NCBI RefSeq assembly: GCF_009362815.1
Contig: NZ_WHNX01000008.1
Span: 62,001 to 126,000 of the forward strand
DNA length: 64,000 bases
Origin: Alkalibaculum sporogenes
Lineage (GTDB): Bacteria; Bacillota; Clostridia; Eubacteriales; Alkalibacteraceae
Direction: 5' to 3'
Shown: piece by piece, positions 18,345 to 26,546 of the stretch
How the letters are laid out: each line of letters begins with the position of its first letter
Numbering within the stretch: position 1 is the first letter of the stretch
Notes under the pieces: generated by a model
Databases searched by the model: none
What the model was told of the DNA's origin: nothing
The model's input: the letters and a program-made list of their open reading frames with translations, nothing else
Translations under genes and position numbers: made by a program

Positions 18345-19808
18345 ATGGCTGATATAAATGAAATAGGATGGAATTTAGATAATAGTTATGCGCGGTTACC
18401 AGAAGTTTTTTTTACTAGGCTTGACCCTACTCCCGTACTTTCACCTAAATTGGTCATTTTAAATGATCCATTAGCTGAGTCACTAGGATTAAATGCTCAT
18501 GAGCTACAAAGTGATGATGGGGTAGCAGTGTTTGCGGGCAACAAAATTCTAAAAGGCTCTTTACCTCTTGCCCAAGCATATGCAGGGCATCAGTTTGGAC
18601 ATTTTAACTTATTAGGGGATGGTCGGGCTATATTGCTTGGGGAACAAATAACACCTCAAGGTAATCGCTTTGATATTCAACTTAAAGGTTCAGGTAGAAC
18701 GCCCTATTCTCGTCGTGGAGATGGTAGGGCGACTCTTGGACCGATGTTGCGAGAGTATATTATCAGCGAAGCAATGTACTCACTAGGAATAGCAACTACC
18801 CGAAGTTTAGCAGTCGTAACGACAGGTGAATCAGTAATTAGAGAAACTAATCTCCCTGGTGCAATTATGACACGTGTAGCTGGGAGTCATTTGAGAGTGG
18901 GAACATTTGAGTATATTTCAAAATATGGTTCTCTTGACGAATTAAGAAAAATAGCAGACTATACCTTGCAAAGGCATTTTCCAGATGCTGACTTGGTACC
19001 TAATCCTTATCTTTTTCTACTACAGGAAGTAATAAAACGACAGGCTATACTAATTTCTAAATGGCAATTAGTTGGTTTTATTCACGGAGTTATGAATACT
19101 GACAATATGGCTCTCAGTGGAGAAACCATAGATTATGGTCCTTGTGCTTTTATGGACAACTATGACCCAGCAACTGTATTTAGTTCTATTGATATCCAAG
19201 GTCGATATGCCTATGGAAATCAACCCAATATGGCAGGTTGGAATCTTGCTAGATTTGCTGAGACATTATTGCCACTGCTACATGAAAGTCAAGAGCAATC
19301 ACTTAAAATTGCTCAAGAAGCAATATCACAATATAGTGAGTTATATAAAAGTAATTGGCTTTCGGGAATGAGAGCAAAATTAGGGATTTATAATGAAGAG
19401 ATAGAAGATATAACACTCATTGAAAACCTTCTTGCCATGATGCAAAAAAATCGTGCTGACTATACCAATACTTTCCGTGCTTTAACATTTGGAAAATTAG
19501 AAGACACAGTTTTGAATGGAACCTTAGAATTTACTAAGTGGCATGAACAATGGCAGGCGAGATTAGATAGACAACATGAATCTAAAGAATCATCATTTCA
19601 GTTGATGCGAAAATCTAATCCTGCGTTAATTCCACGTAATCATAGGGTAGAGGAGGCACTTAATGCAGCAGTTAAAGGAAACTATAAGGTGATGGAAGAA
19701 CTGCTAAATGTTCTTTCAAATCCTTATGAACACTCGGCTAAGCAGGTCGAATACTCCACTTTACCAAAACCATCAGAACGTCCTTATCGAACATTTTGTG
19801 GAACCTGA
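18345..19808 (+). CDS. selO: Protein adenylyltransferase SelO (YdiU/UPF0061)
   Basis: A 487-residue pseudokinase-fold protein. The conserved block [22 protein letters not shown] (about 78-99) is followed by [30 protein letters not shown] (about 113-142) and the active-site HGVMNTDNM with DYGPCAFMD (about 247-268). These are the SelO signatures: it binds ATP in an inverted orientation and transfers AMP to Ser/Thr/Tyr of redox proteins. The C-terminus ends FCGT, so a Cys sits at the third-last position, where the eukaryotic enzyme has selenocysteine. RBS is AAAGGAG. It is a single gene; the following region contains only a repeat. Confidence 0.93.
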   Translation: MADINEIGWNLDNSYARLPEVFFTRLDPTPVLSPKLVILNDPLAESLGLNAHELQSDDGVAVFAGNKILKGSLPLAQAYAGHQFGHFNLLGDGRAILLGEQITPQGNRFDIQLKGSGRTPYSRRGDGRATLGPMLREYIISEAMYSLGIATTRSLAVVTTGESVIRETNLPGAIMTRVAGSHLRVGTFEYISKYGSLDELRKIADYTLQRHFPDADLVPNPYLFLLQEVIKRQAILISKWQLVGFIHGVMNTDNMALSGETIDYGPCAFMDNYDPATVFSSIDIQGRYAYGNQPNMAGWNLARFAETLLPLLHESQEQSLKIAQEAISQYSELYKSNWLSGMRAKLGIYNEEIEDITLIENLLAMMQKNRADYTNTFRALTFGKLEDTVLNGTLEFTKWHEQWQARLDRQHESKESSFQLMRKSNPALIPRNHRVEEALNAAVKGNYKVMEELLNVLSNPYEHSAKQVEYSTLPKPSERPYRTFCGT

Positions 19809-19873
19809 TAATTTTATAATATGAAACTCTAATATAAGATAATTATATTGAGATGGAGATTAACTTCAGATAA

Positions 19874-20112
19874 TTTTATCCCCCATTAACAGGCACTAAG
19901 ATTCCCACTTCAAAAAAGATAAGTGAAAAAGTCGCGACACTCGCAAGTGAAAGCAAACTTTCATTTGCGTAACTTAATAACTATGAAGTTAAATAGCATG
20001 CTATTTGACTTCCTTCGATTTAGCCTATCGAAAATATATTTTCGATAGGCTCATTGTTTCGCCAAAACTAATATTCAGTAAAAAAAACCTACTGAATAAA
20101 GTTTCACTTTAT
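19874..20112. repeat. Dispersed repeat with three consecutive palindromes
   Basis: The left end is TTTTATCCCCCATTAAC and the right end ACTGAATAAAGTTTCACTTTAT. Inside are three hairpins in a row: 19942-19969 (12-bp arms CGCAAGTGAAAG, one mismatch), 19985-20012 (13-bp arms starting GAAGTTAAATAGC) and 20022-20051 (perfect 15-bp arms starting AGCCTATCG). The right part resembles the reverse complement of the 11.5-kb element. The left 60 bp reappear inverted at 59.1-59.3 kb, and the outer ends reappear at 14.6 kb. It has no coding capacity, so I read it as a MITE- or BIME-like element. Confidence 0.75.
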
Positions 20113-20260
20113 CTGCTTGATTTTTTTAATGTGTTATATTAAAATAATGACATAAGCTAATTAATGTATCACATTATAAAAAACATACATCATTTATCAT
20201 TTTTAGGAATCAATTTAAAGATTTGCGAATAATATATAACAAAAAAGGGGATGTAATAGA

Positions 20261-20404
20261 ATGGAAGAAGTAAGAGCAAAGCTAGAAGAATTAAGAAAAT
20301 CGATTAAAGATATAAACTCTGAAAACGATTACAAGTACACAGATGGCTGGCGTGATGGAATAGAATTTGCTATTGATCGAATTGAGAAAACAATACAAAT
20401 ATAA
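20261..20404 (+). CDS. Small hypothetical protein (47 residues)
   Basis: It encodes a charged, mostly helical peptide (MEEVRAKLEELRKS at the N-terminus, then a YTDGWRDGIEFAIDRIEK segment). It is preceded by AAAGGGG at 8 nt and followed by a strong terminator, which together support a real gene. The helical N-terminus could form a coiled coil. No family recognised. Confidence 0.6.
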   Translation: MEEVRAKLEELRKSIKDINSENDYKYTDGWRDGIEFAIDRIEKTIQI

Positions 20405-20427
20405 TAATTAGAAAACTATATAATAGT

Positions 20428-20472
20428 AAGAGCTTTAATGAAGGTTTGTATAAACTTAATTAAAGCTCTTTT
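20428..20472 (+). terminator. Rho-independent terminator after the 47-residue gene
   Basis: AAGAGCTTTAAT pairs with ATTAAAGCTCTT across a loop of about 20 nt, followed by TTTTG. Confidence 0.75.
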
Positions 20473-20690
20473 GTCGTAGGATATTAAAATTTTTGAAGAT
20501 AAGAATTTAAATTACGGCTAGAGTTAAAGAGACAATATAGTATAATCCGAAAGCCGATTGACTTGTATAATAATGGAATATATGATAAGTTGTAAACACA
20601 CCCTATGATATATTATAACATTAAATCTATGGAATAATACTAAGCAAAAAGACTAGATTATTTAAGATGATAAAGAAAGGTGAATTGCAA

Positions 20691-21143
20691 ATGAGCAAAG
20701 AAATAGCGGTATATGTTTTATTCTTTTTAACCTTCATATTTGGGAGTATATATCATTTTAGTATACGAAGACAGTGTATTTATCCGGTGAGATTAACAAA
20801 ACCAAGGATTATTTTATCAACAATTTCTCCTTTCATATTTTGCTTTATAGCTTATATTGGTGGTAATTTATGGAGTCACTATATACTTGCACTTTTGGCA
20901 GCTGTATTTATAATATCTGGGGTTGTTGGAGAAGGAATTCATAAAAAAGGAATTTATTATCGCCCTATGGGACATGCAGCTCTCTTGATTAGATTGGCTA
21001 AATGGGAAGATATTAAAGACATTAAAATTGATATAAATAAAAATAAACTACATAGTTTTAGATACAAAACTACAACAATATATCCAGGTCAGTATTATAG
21101 TCACGAGGATATTAATGAATTTAAGAAATCTATTAAAATTTAA
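20691..21143 (+). CDS. Hypothetical membrane protein with C-terminal PH-like domain
   Basis: About 150 residues. Three hydrophobic helices (about 4-22, 42-58 and 62-80) are followed by a soluble region, GIYYRPMGHAALLIRLAKW then DIKDIKIDINKNKL, a beta-rich segment and a final helix. This resembles the DUF5673-type arrangement in which a bacterial PH-like domain follows a membrane anchor. The chosen ATG has GAAAGGTG at 8 nt; an in-frame ATG eight codons upstream lacks a site. It is monocistronic. Function unknown. Confidence 0.6.
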   Translation: MSKEIAVYVLFFLTFIFGSIYHFSIRRQCIYPVRLTKPRIILSTISPFIFCFIAYIGGNLWSHYILALLAAVFIISGVVGEGIHKKGIYYRPMGHAALLIRLAKWEDIKDIKIDINKNKLHSFRYKTTTIYPGQYYSHEDINEFKKSIKI

Positions 21144-21182
21144 TTGTACATTAAAATTAATACATTAAAACGAACAAGATTA

Positions 21183-21222
21183 AATCAGTTGTTCGGGGGT
21201 TCGAGTCCCTCAAGGCGCACCA
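21183..21222 (+). tRNA. 3' fragment of a tRNA gene (probably tRNA-Arg), left boundary of the island
   Basis: The segment contains a complete T arm (GGGGGTTCGAGTCCCTC) and an acceptor 3' strand AAGGCGCACCA, preceded by AATCAGTTG, which matches the end of an anticodon stem and a variable loop. The 5' half (acceptor 5' strand, D arm, anticodon) is absent, so this is a relic and not a functional tRNA. The sequence best resembles the 3' half of a Clostridia tRNA-Arg. Such 3' pieces are the normal product of integrase-mediated insertion into tRNA genes. Downstream (21300-21345) is a hairpin with arms around GAATAAC and GTTATTC. Confidence 0.75.
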
Positions 21223-21368
21223 ATATCAGTACTTTCAAGCGTTTATAGACTACTTTAAAATGAAATTTAGCCATTATTTAGCCACTTAGTATTAATTAAT
21301 GAGAATAACCCTATCACAAATATTTTGAGATAGGATTTCTGTTATTCAGAGGATATGATAAATCATGA

Positions 21369-21527
21369 ATGATGACAAATAGATACTGTGCTACGATTTC
21401 TTTGCTAAATGAGATTGTAGATGAAAACAACAATGAACTGATTAGAAATGCATTAACAAAATTGTTGGTTGAAGAAAATACCACAGCCGTACAAGAACGA
21501 GCGAAAAGATTTTTAAGTGAATTGTAA
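21369..21527 (+). CDS. Small hypothetical ORF or gene remnant (52 residues)
   Basis: It encodes a Leu/Glu/Asn-rich helical peptide (TNRYCATISLLNEIVDENNN then a charged helix ending RAKRFLSEL). Only a weak ribosome site (AGAGGATATG, a little distant) precedes it. It may be the C-terminal piece of a phage regulator left at the island edge. Low certainty. Confidence 0.35.
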   Translation: MMTNRYCATISLLNEIVDENNNELIRNALTKLLVEENTTAVQERAKRFLSEL

Positions 21528-21626
21528 AATTAGTTAATCATTTTCTCAAAACAAAGGGAATTAAGAAATTTGTAGAATATATATGTAAGACTATTTAGAA
21601 TTGGAAATTAATTGTAGGAACGCGTA

Positions 21627-22091
21627 ATGGATATATCTTTGACTAAATCAGAGTTAAAAGACGCAGAAATTATTCATGCAATGCAAATTAAATCATTTAT
21701 GCCATTATTGGAGAAATATCAAGATCATGAAACCAGTCCTGCTAATGAGTTAGTCGAAAAAATAATTGAAAGAATAAATCAGACATTTTCAGATTATTAT
21801 ATTATTAAAAGCGAAGGTATCAATATTGGTGGAGTTAGAATAGTGAAAATGAATGATAAGCATTATCGTGTTAGTCCTATTTTTATTTTACCAGATCAAC
21901 AAGGAAAGGGAATAGCACAGGAAGTATTTCAAATGCTTGAACAAATATATTTTGATGCAAATGGATGGGAATTAGAAACTATATTACAGGAACAAGGAAA
22001 TTGCCATTTATATGAAAAAGTTGGATATAAGCAAACAGGAAAAACGAAAGTAATAAATGATAGATTGACCTTAGTATTCTATAAAAAATAG
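21627..22091 (+). CDS. GNAT family N-acetyltransferase
   Basis: A 154-residue single-domain protein with the acetyl-CoA loop FILPDQQGKGIAQEVFQMLEQ (about 90-110; Q/R-x-x-G-x-G/A pattern) and a C-terminal NCHLYEKVGYKQTGKT, typical of GNAT enzymes. Substrate unknown. It is a single gene inside the accessory island. The 286-bp gap after it holds only AT-rich sequence and a doubtful 39-codon frame. Confidence 0.85.
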   Translation: MDISLTKSELKDAEIIHAMQIKSFMPLLEKYQDHETSPANELVEKIIERINQTFSDYYIIKSEGINIGGVRIVKMNDKHYRVSPIFILPDQQGKGIAQEVFQMLEQIYFDANGWELETILQEQGNCHLYEKVGYKQTGKTKVINDRLTLVFYKK

Positions 22092-22377
22092 TAAATCGTA
22101 TTTATAGAGTGATGATTAAATATTAATCAAGAAATTTCAAAAATATCAATTCATAGCTCCAATTTTACATAATGAATATTAAAAAACTCTTTTTAGAAAA
22201 TTGAATAATGTTTGAAATTTCAAAGGGTGTAGGTACTAAAAATGAGTTTAACACAATTGGTCATTATGTAAAACTCAAAAGTAATAAAATGATTTATCAC
22301 AGTAATGTTTCTTTTTTGAAGCATTAGTAAGAAAATACTAACTAAGGTAATTTTACATTAGAAAAAGGAGAAAAAAT

Positions 22378-23109
22378 ATGAAACTTCCACTGACTTGTTT
22401 TAAATGTATGGATGATAAAGAACAGTTTATGTTAGATTTATTAGAAAGAAAATTATATAGTGTAACTATAAATGATTCAGGAATATATAAAATGACTTGT
22501 GATAGAGGACATACATCCTATACAATGTTACAAAATGAAAAATTTGAAATACTGTTTGATATGGGTATATATGCTTTTCAAGACGGTTATTACCGTGAAT
22601 CAATATCTAGTTTTGTTGCATCACTTGAACGTTTTTATGAATATTCGATTCGATTATTTTGTACTATTAATAAAATTGATGACGATGTCGTAAGCTCAAC
22701 ATGGAAAAACGTTTCGGCACAATCTGAAAGACAATTTGGAGCTTATTGTTTTCTCTATTTACTTATAATGGGTGAACCCCCTAAAGTGATAGCTAATAAA
22801 TATACTACTTTTAGAAATAAAGTAATTCATAAAGGATATATTCCAAACGAAAATGAGACAGTAGAGTATGCCAAAGTGATATATGATTTTATTATGAATG
22901 AAATAATAAAATATCAATCGAAATATGGAGTTTATCGTGAAGAGATGACATTTAAAAGACTATTAAGATTACATAATGAGGCTCAAGAAGGGATGTTTGT
23001 AAATGTAGCTACTAGTTGTTTGTCAACATCTTTAAGCCTTACTCCTCCGATTAATCAATTTCCTCCTTTTGATGAAGTTATAAAAAATCATAGAAATGAA
23101 TTTAAGTAG
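22378..23109 (+). CDS. HEPN-like protein with N-terminal zinc-ribbon-like Cys/His pairs
   Basis: A 243-residue protein. Cys7, Cys10, Cys41 and His45 (CFKC then CDRGH) could hold zinc. The following all-helical region contains SSFVASLERFYEYSIRLF and, at residues 146-151, R-N-K-V-I-H within TTFRNKVIHKGY. This R-x4-H motif at the start of a helix is the hallmark of HEPN RNases and nucleotidyltransferase-associated HEPN domains. RBS is AAAAGGAG. Isolated HEPN genes in islands are often toxin or anti-phage components. The downstream PARIS pair supports a defence role, but I cannot name the family. Confidence 0.55.
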   Translation: MKLPLTCFKCMDDKEQFMLDLLERKLYSVTINDSGIYKMTCDRGHTSYTMLQNEKFEILFDMGIYAFQDGYYRESISSFVASLERFYEYSIRLFCTINKIDDDVVSSTWKNVSAQSERQFGAYCFLYLLIMGEPPKVIANKYTTFRNKVIHKGYIPNENETVEYAKVIYDFIMNEIIKYQSKYGVYREEMTFKRLLRLHNEAQEGMFVNVATSCLSTSLSLTPPINQFPPFDEVIKNHRNEFK

Positions 23110-23363
23110 TGAGTAATATCTTTTATTCAATAAAGGATTTATACGCATTCTTGAGTATACGTTATTGTTTATAAATAAATGTTAAAAGAATTAACGGGTT
23201 ACCATATAGCAACCAATTACACATATTTTAGCAAGTGTGAACTGATATTTTAAGACATAGCTTAAACCATTGAAGTATCAATAAGAATATAGGTTTTAAT
23301 GAGTTACACACAATTTCAAGATAAGGATAACTCATGAAGGAAGATCACAACAAAAATTTTATT

Positions 23364-23392
23364 TTGTTACTAATTCGTACATATGGTATAAT
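23364..23392 (+). promoter_or_regulatory. Promoter upstream of the ClpP-like gene
   Basis: TTGTTA and TATAAT are separated by exactly 17 bp, about 145 bp before the ClpP-like start codon. Transcription would begin near 23400 and run into a structured leader. Confidence 0.6.
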
Positions 23393-23447
23393 ATACTTAA
23401 TTAAATAGACTAAGTACCCTACTTTTTTATAAAGTGGAAGCCAACAG

Positions 23448-23494
23448 GCACGGGAAAGTACTAACATTACGTTAGTGTACCCGTGTCTTTTTTG
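23448..23494 (+). terminator. Leader terminator/attenuator before the ClpP-like gene
   Basis: GCACGGG and GTACTAAC pair with GTTAGTGTAC and CCGTG (interrupted by AAA on one side) around ATTAC, followed by TCTTTTTTT. It lies between the promoter at 23364-23392 and the ClpP-like start. It would either attenuate the gene or end a short RNA of about 95 nt. Confidence 0.65.
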
Positions 23495-23531
23495 TATAGA
23501 AAATCAAAGAGAGAAGGTGAGGTAAAGGAAT

Positions 23532-24284
23532 ATGAAAACTAATTATTTTATAAAACAATCAAAAGTACCAGAATCAATGGATTTATATATTTATGATTAT
23601 GTAACTGGTGATGAAGTTAATGTGTTTGGTGAGGTTACTGAGAGCAGTACATCTGCAAATTATATTAAAAGCCAATTAGAAAATGCTATCGATGTTAAAA
23701 CAATAAATATTTATATTAATAGTTATGGTGGAAGTGTAAGTGAAGGATTAGCAATATATAACCAGTTAAAGAGGCATCCAGCCCATAAGATAGTACATAT
23801 AGATGGATTTGCTTGTTCCATTGCAAGTGTAATAGCAATGGCTAGGGATAAGGTGATAATGGGTTCTAACACGTTAATGATGATACATCATGCCGCTATG
23901 GGAGTTTTCGGAAATGCTAAAGATCTAAAAAAAGCTGCAGCCGATATTGAAATAATAGATGGTGCTAGTTGTTCAAGTTATTTAGCAAAGGCTGGAAACA
24001 AATTGACACAGGCGAAATTAACACAATTACTTGATAATGAAACATGGCTAGATGCTACCCAGTGCATCTATTATGGACTTGCAGACTCAATAGAAGGAGA
24101 AGAGGACAGCACTAATACTATTGATCAAGCGAAGCAAAGATACAAACAGTCCATACAGGCTGAAATAAATCGAACCCAAAAAGATATAAAAGTGCCTAAA
24201 GAATTAACCAAGCAAAAAACAAATGCAGAGAAGTTAATGGAAGCATATAAAAATAGGAAAACAAATGGCGAGAAATTAAATTAA
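23532..24284 (+). CDS. Phage-type ClpP-like prohead (head maturation) protease
   Basis: A 250-residue ClpP-fold serine protease: INSYGGSVSEGLAIYNQLK (about 62-80, substrate-binding Gly-rich loop), nucleophile Ser96 in DGFACSIASV, His119/120 in MMIHHA and a charged C-terminal tail rich in Lys and Gln. Phage head-maturation proteases of this family lack the ClpX-binding tripods and are normally encoded between portal and major capsid genes. Here none of those structural genes is present, so the gene is a prophage leftover or has been reused. RBS AAGGTGAGG is slightly distant. It stands behind its own promoter and attenuator. Confidence 0.85.
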   Translation: MKTNYFIKQSKVPESMDLYIYDYVTGDEVNVFGEVTESSTSANYIKSQLENAIDVKTINIYINSYGGSVSEGLAIYNQLKRHPAHKIVHIDGFACSIASVIAMARDKVIMGSNTLMMIHHAAMGVFGNAKDLKKAAADIEIIDGASCSSYLAKAGNKLTQAKLTQLLDNETWLDATQCIYYGLADSIEGEEDSTNTIDQAKQRYKQSIQAEINRTQKDIKVPKELTKQKTNAEKLMEAYKNRKTNGEKLN

Positions 24285-24297
24285 CGGAGGTCAATTA

Positions 24298-24363
24298 TGA
24301 AAAAGGGAAAGCAAAAGATACATCGAGATTCAAGGTATGACATATACCGAATTAGTATCTAAG
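24298..24363 (+). CDS. Very small ORF (21 residues), possible translational coupler
   Basis: The ATG follows a strong ACGGAGG site at 6 nt, and the basic peptide starts MKKGKQKIHRDSR. Its stop lies 27 bp inside the next ORF, whose own start has a poor ribosome site. It could serve to load ribosomes for that gene or encode a small phage-like peptide. Confidence 0.35.
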
Positions 24364-24696
24364 GATTTGAATACTAAGATGAGTGAATTAATGGCAGAAA
24401 GAAAAAGGATTGAAAAAGGTATTGATGAAACACTAGTGAAGATAAAAGAAAGAGGATCTAGCAACAATGGATTAGCAGAGATTGTTGGTGATCTAAGAGA
24501 AAAAGAAATTATAATTAAAAGAGAAATTGAAATTGCTTCAAGCAAGTATGCTGTTGATCTTAACTTATTGTCAATGGCAAATACAATAGATAGAGCAGAC
24601 TCAGAGAATAAAGGAGTAGATCTACTTTTCTCAATAGGTCCTAAAGTAAATGAGATAATTGGAATCTTATCAGAAATAGAAAAATGCACAAAATAG
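24337..24696 (+). CDS. Hypothetical coiled-coil protein
   Basis: A 119-residue, strongly helical, Lys/Glu-rich protein with a long coiled-coil region (about 10-75, for example MSELMAERKRIEKGIDETLVK). It has no catalytic motif or family I recognise. It sits between the ClpP-like protease and a sigma-region-4-like HTH gene, in the style of small late or regulatory phage genes. The start codon has only a close AAGG; coupling to the 21-residue ORF upstream is possible. Confidence 0.5.
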   Translation: MTYTELVSKDLNTKMSELMAERKRIEKGIDETLVKIKERGSSNNGLAEIVGDLREKEIIIKREIEIASSKYAVDLNLLSMANTIDRADSENKGVDLLFSIGPKVNEIIGILSEIEKCTK

Positions 24697-24733
24697 ACTT
24701 TGCTAACAGATATTTAATAAAAGAGGTAGATTT

Positions 24734-25078
24734 ATGAATGGGGATGAGATAAAAAAGCAAACAGAAGAGATGCTATTAAAAGTGCCAGATCTGAGAAGTG
24801 ATATATTGAGAATGGATTATCAGATTAAGACAGGATCTGCGGATAAGAAGATAATTCAGTTAAGGGACAAGAAGGTTAGTGAATTAGAATTTATTATTCA
24901 AGTAGTTAGTACGCTTTCAGAAGATAATCAACAGATCATTTGCTATAAGTACTTTGATAAAATGAAAAATATTCATATAGCCAAAAGGTTGGGAGTACAT
25001 CCTAGGACTATTAATAGAAGGATAAATAATGGATTATTGATGGATATTGGAAACAATTATTTGGTTATTAAGTTATAA
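24734..25078 (+). CDS. Phage-type sigma-region-4-like HTH regulator
   Basis: A 114-residue protein whose C-terminal half (about 55-100) reads VSTLSEDNQQIICYKYFDKMKN then IAKRLGVHPRTINRRINNGL. That is a sigma-70 region 4/ArpU-RinA-like helix-turn-helix of the kind that activates phage late genes. The N-terminal half is helical with paired charges. RBS is AGAGGT. It may once have controlled the neighbouring phage module. Confidence 0.6.
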   Translation: MNGDEIKKQTEEMLLKVPDLRSDILRMDYQIKTGSADKKIIQLRDKKVSELEFIIQVVSTLSEDNQQIICYKYFDKMKNIHIAKRLGVHPRTINRRINNGLLMDIGNNYLVIKL

Positions 25079-25102
25079 ATATTTCGAAACTCACATACAC
25101 AC

Positions 25103-25132
25103 TTGACAAATATATTTATAATTGATCATAAT
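25103..25132 (+). promoter_or_regulatory. Promoter of the PARIS operon
   Basis: TTGACA and CATAAT are 18 bp apart, about 60 bp before the ariA start codon and separated from the preceding HTH gene. Confidence 0.55.
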
Positions 25133-25190
25133 TCAAGATGTAAATTATGGTATAATTAATCAAATAATTAATAAAATTGGAGTTGTTAAA

Positions 25191-26537
25191 ATGGCAGATG
25201 TTAGACTTAAATTATTTGAAATAAAAAATCTATTTAATCAAATAGATGTTAAATTGCCGTTTGAAGATAATGTAAACATATTTTTAGGTGAGAATGGAAT
25301 GGGAAAGACCACTGTTCTAAATTGTTTATATTATACTCTTATCGGTGAAATTGAAAAAATGAATTCTATTATTTTTGATGAAATAACAGTCGTTTTCGAT
25401 AACGATGAAAAATTATCAATCACTCATGATGATATCATAGCCTTCGTAGAAGAATATGAACGTGAAAGCCCATTATATCGTAGGAGAAAACTTAGATTTG
25501 ATAGTATTTTTTCAAGCAAAGAAATACTAGATTTAAAAGAAAATAATATTAACATTAAAAAATACTATACAAAAATAAGTGAAATTTATAATGTTCCTGT
25601 TGCATATGCAAGAAATGAATTTGACAAATATATATTTAATAAATTCTATACTAGTGGCCACGGAAGTTATGAAAACGTAGTAGAATTTAATAAAAGAATT
25701 ACTGAGATAATAAGTGATAAAGTATTGTATTTCCCAACATATAGAAGAATAGAAGAAGATATTACAAAACTTGGAATAGACCTTGAAAAAACTAATGTTA
25801 AAGATAAACTTATTCAATTTGGGATGTCAGATGTTGAAACAACTATTGAAAATATTCTAGCAACAATTAAATCAGCTGCTATTACAGGATTCACAAAAAT
25901 GACCGGTATTTTACTTAAGCAATACTTACATGAAGATGTATTAACTGACGAAGATTATATAATTGATCATGAAAAACTAAGTATTGCATTAGCTAGAATC
26001 GGAGATGAAATTGATAAAGCAGACAAAAATGAAATAAAGGAATTGGTAAAAAAATCTGAAATATATAATAATAAATACTTACTTAATCTTATTAAAAATC
26101 TCATTAGTAGTTATGAAAAACAAAACCAATATGATGAAAGAGTTAGAAAATTTGTAGAAGTATGTAATAGCTATTTCAGTAAAAACAAGAAGTATATATA
26201 TGATGAAAGTAATTTAGAATTGGGAATTTACAGAGATAATTCAAAAAACGAAATAAGTATTCATAACCTTTCTTCAGGTGAAAAACAAGTGATTTCAATA
26301 TTTTCAAAATTATATTTAAGTTTAAATACCGATGAAAGTTGTATTATACTTTTTGATGAACCTGAGCTATCACTATCAATTAAATGGCAAGAAACCTTTC
26401 TGCCAGATATTATAAGATCTGAAAGATGTAAATTATTAGTAGCAGTCACCCACTCACCGTTTATATTTGATAACGAATATGATGACCTAGCAAAAGATAT
26501 GGGGAATTATATTTTAGAAAAAAGAATTGAGGAGTGA
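25191..26537 (+). CDS. ariA: PARIS anti-phage system ATPase AriA
   Basis: About 448 residues. The SMC/ABC-like ATPase has Walker A FLGENGMGKTTVL (about 31-43), a helical insertion, signature LSSGEKQVIS, Walker B CIILFDEPELSLS and a switch His in AVTHSPFIFDNEYDD. The frame also opens 23 codons earlier, but the ATG at 25191 has a TTGGAG site. It is followed after 9 bp by a DUF4435/TOPRIM gene. That ATPase-plus-DUF4435 pairing is the known composition of PARIS, in which AriA oligomers hold the AriB nuclease and release it when a phage anti-restriction protein is sensed. AriB then cuts host tRNA and growth stops. Confidence 0.82.
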   Translation: MADVRLKLFEIKNLFNQIDVKLPFEDNVNIFLGENGMGKTTVLNCLYYTLIGEIEKMNSIIFDEITVVFDNDEKLSITHDDIIAFVEEYERESPLYRRRKLRFDSIFSSKEILDLKENNINIKKYYTKISEIYNVPVAYARNEFDKYIFNKFYTSGHGSYENVVEFNKRITEIISDKVLYFPTYRRIEEDITKLGIDLEKTNVKDKLIQFGMSDVETTIENILATIKSAAITGFTKMTGILLKQYLHEDVLTDEDYIIDHEKLSIALARIGDEIDKADKNEIKELVKKSEIYNNKYLLNLIKNLISSYEKQNQYDERVRKFVEVCNSYFSKNKKYIYDESNLELGIYRDNSKNEISIHNLSSGEKQVISIFSKLYLSLNTDESCIILFDEPELSLSIKWQETFLPDIIRSERCKLLVAVTHSPFIFDNEYDDLAKDMGNYILEKRIEE

Positions 26538-26546
26538 TATATTACA

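Noticed and set aside
21183-21222. Functional tRNA gene
   Set aside because: No D arm, anticodon arm or 5' acceptor strand upstream; only the T arm and 3' acceptor are present.
22208-22327. A 39-codon frame between the GNAT and HEPN genes
   Set aside because: No ribosome site, no recognisable protein character, and AT-rich sequence makes such a frame likely by chance.
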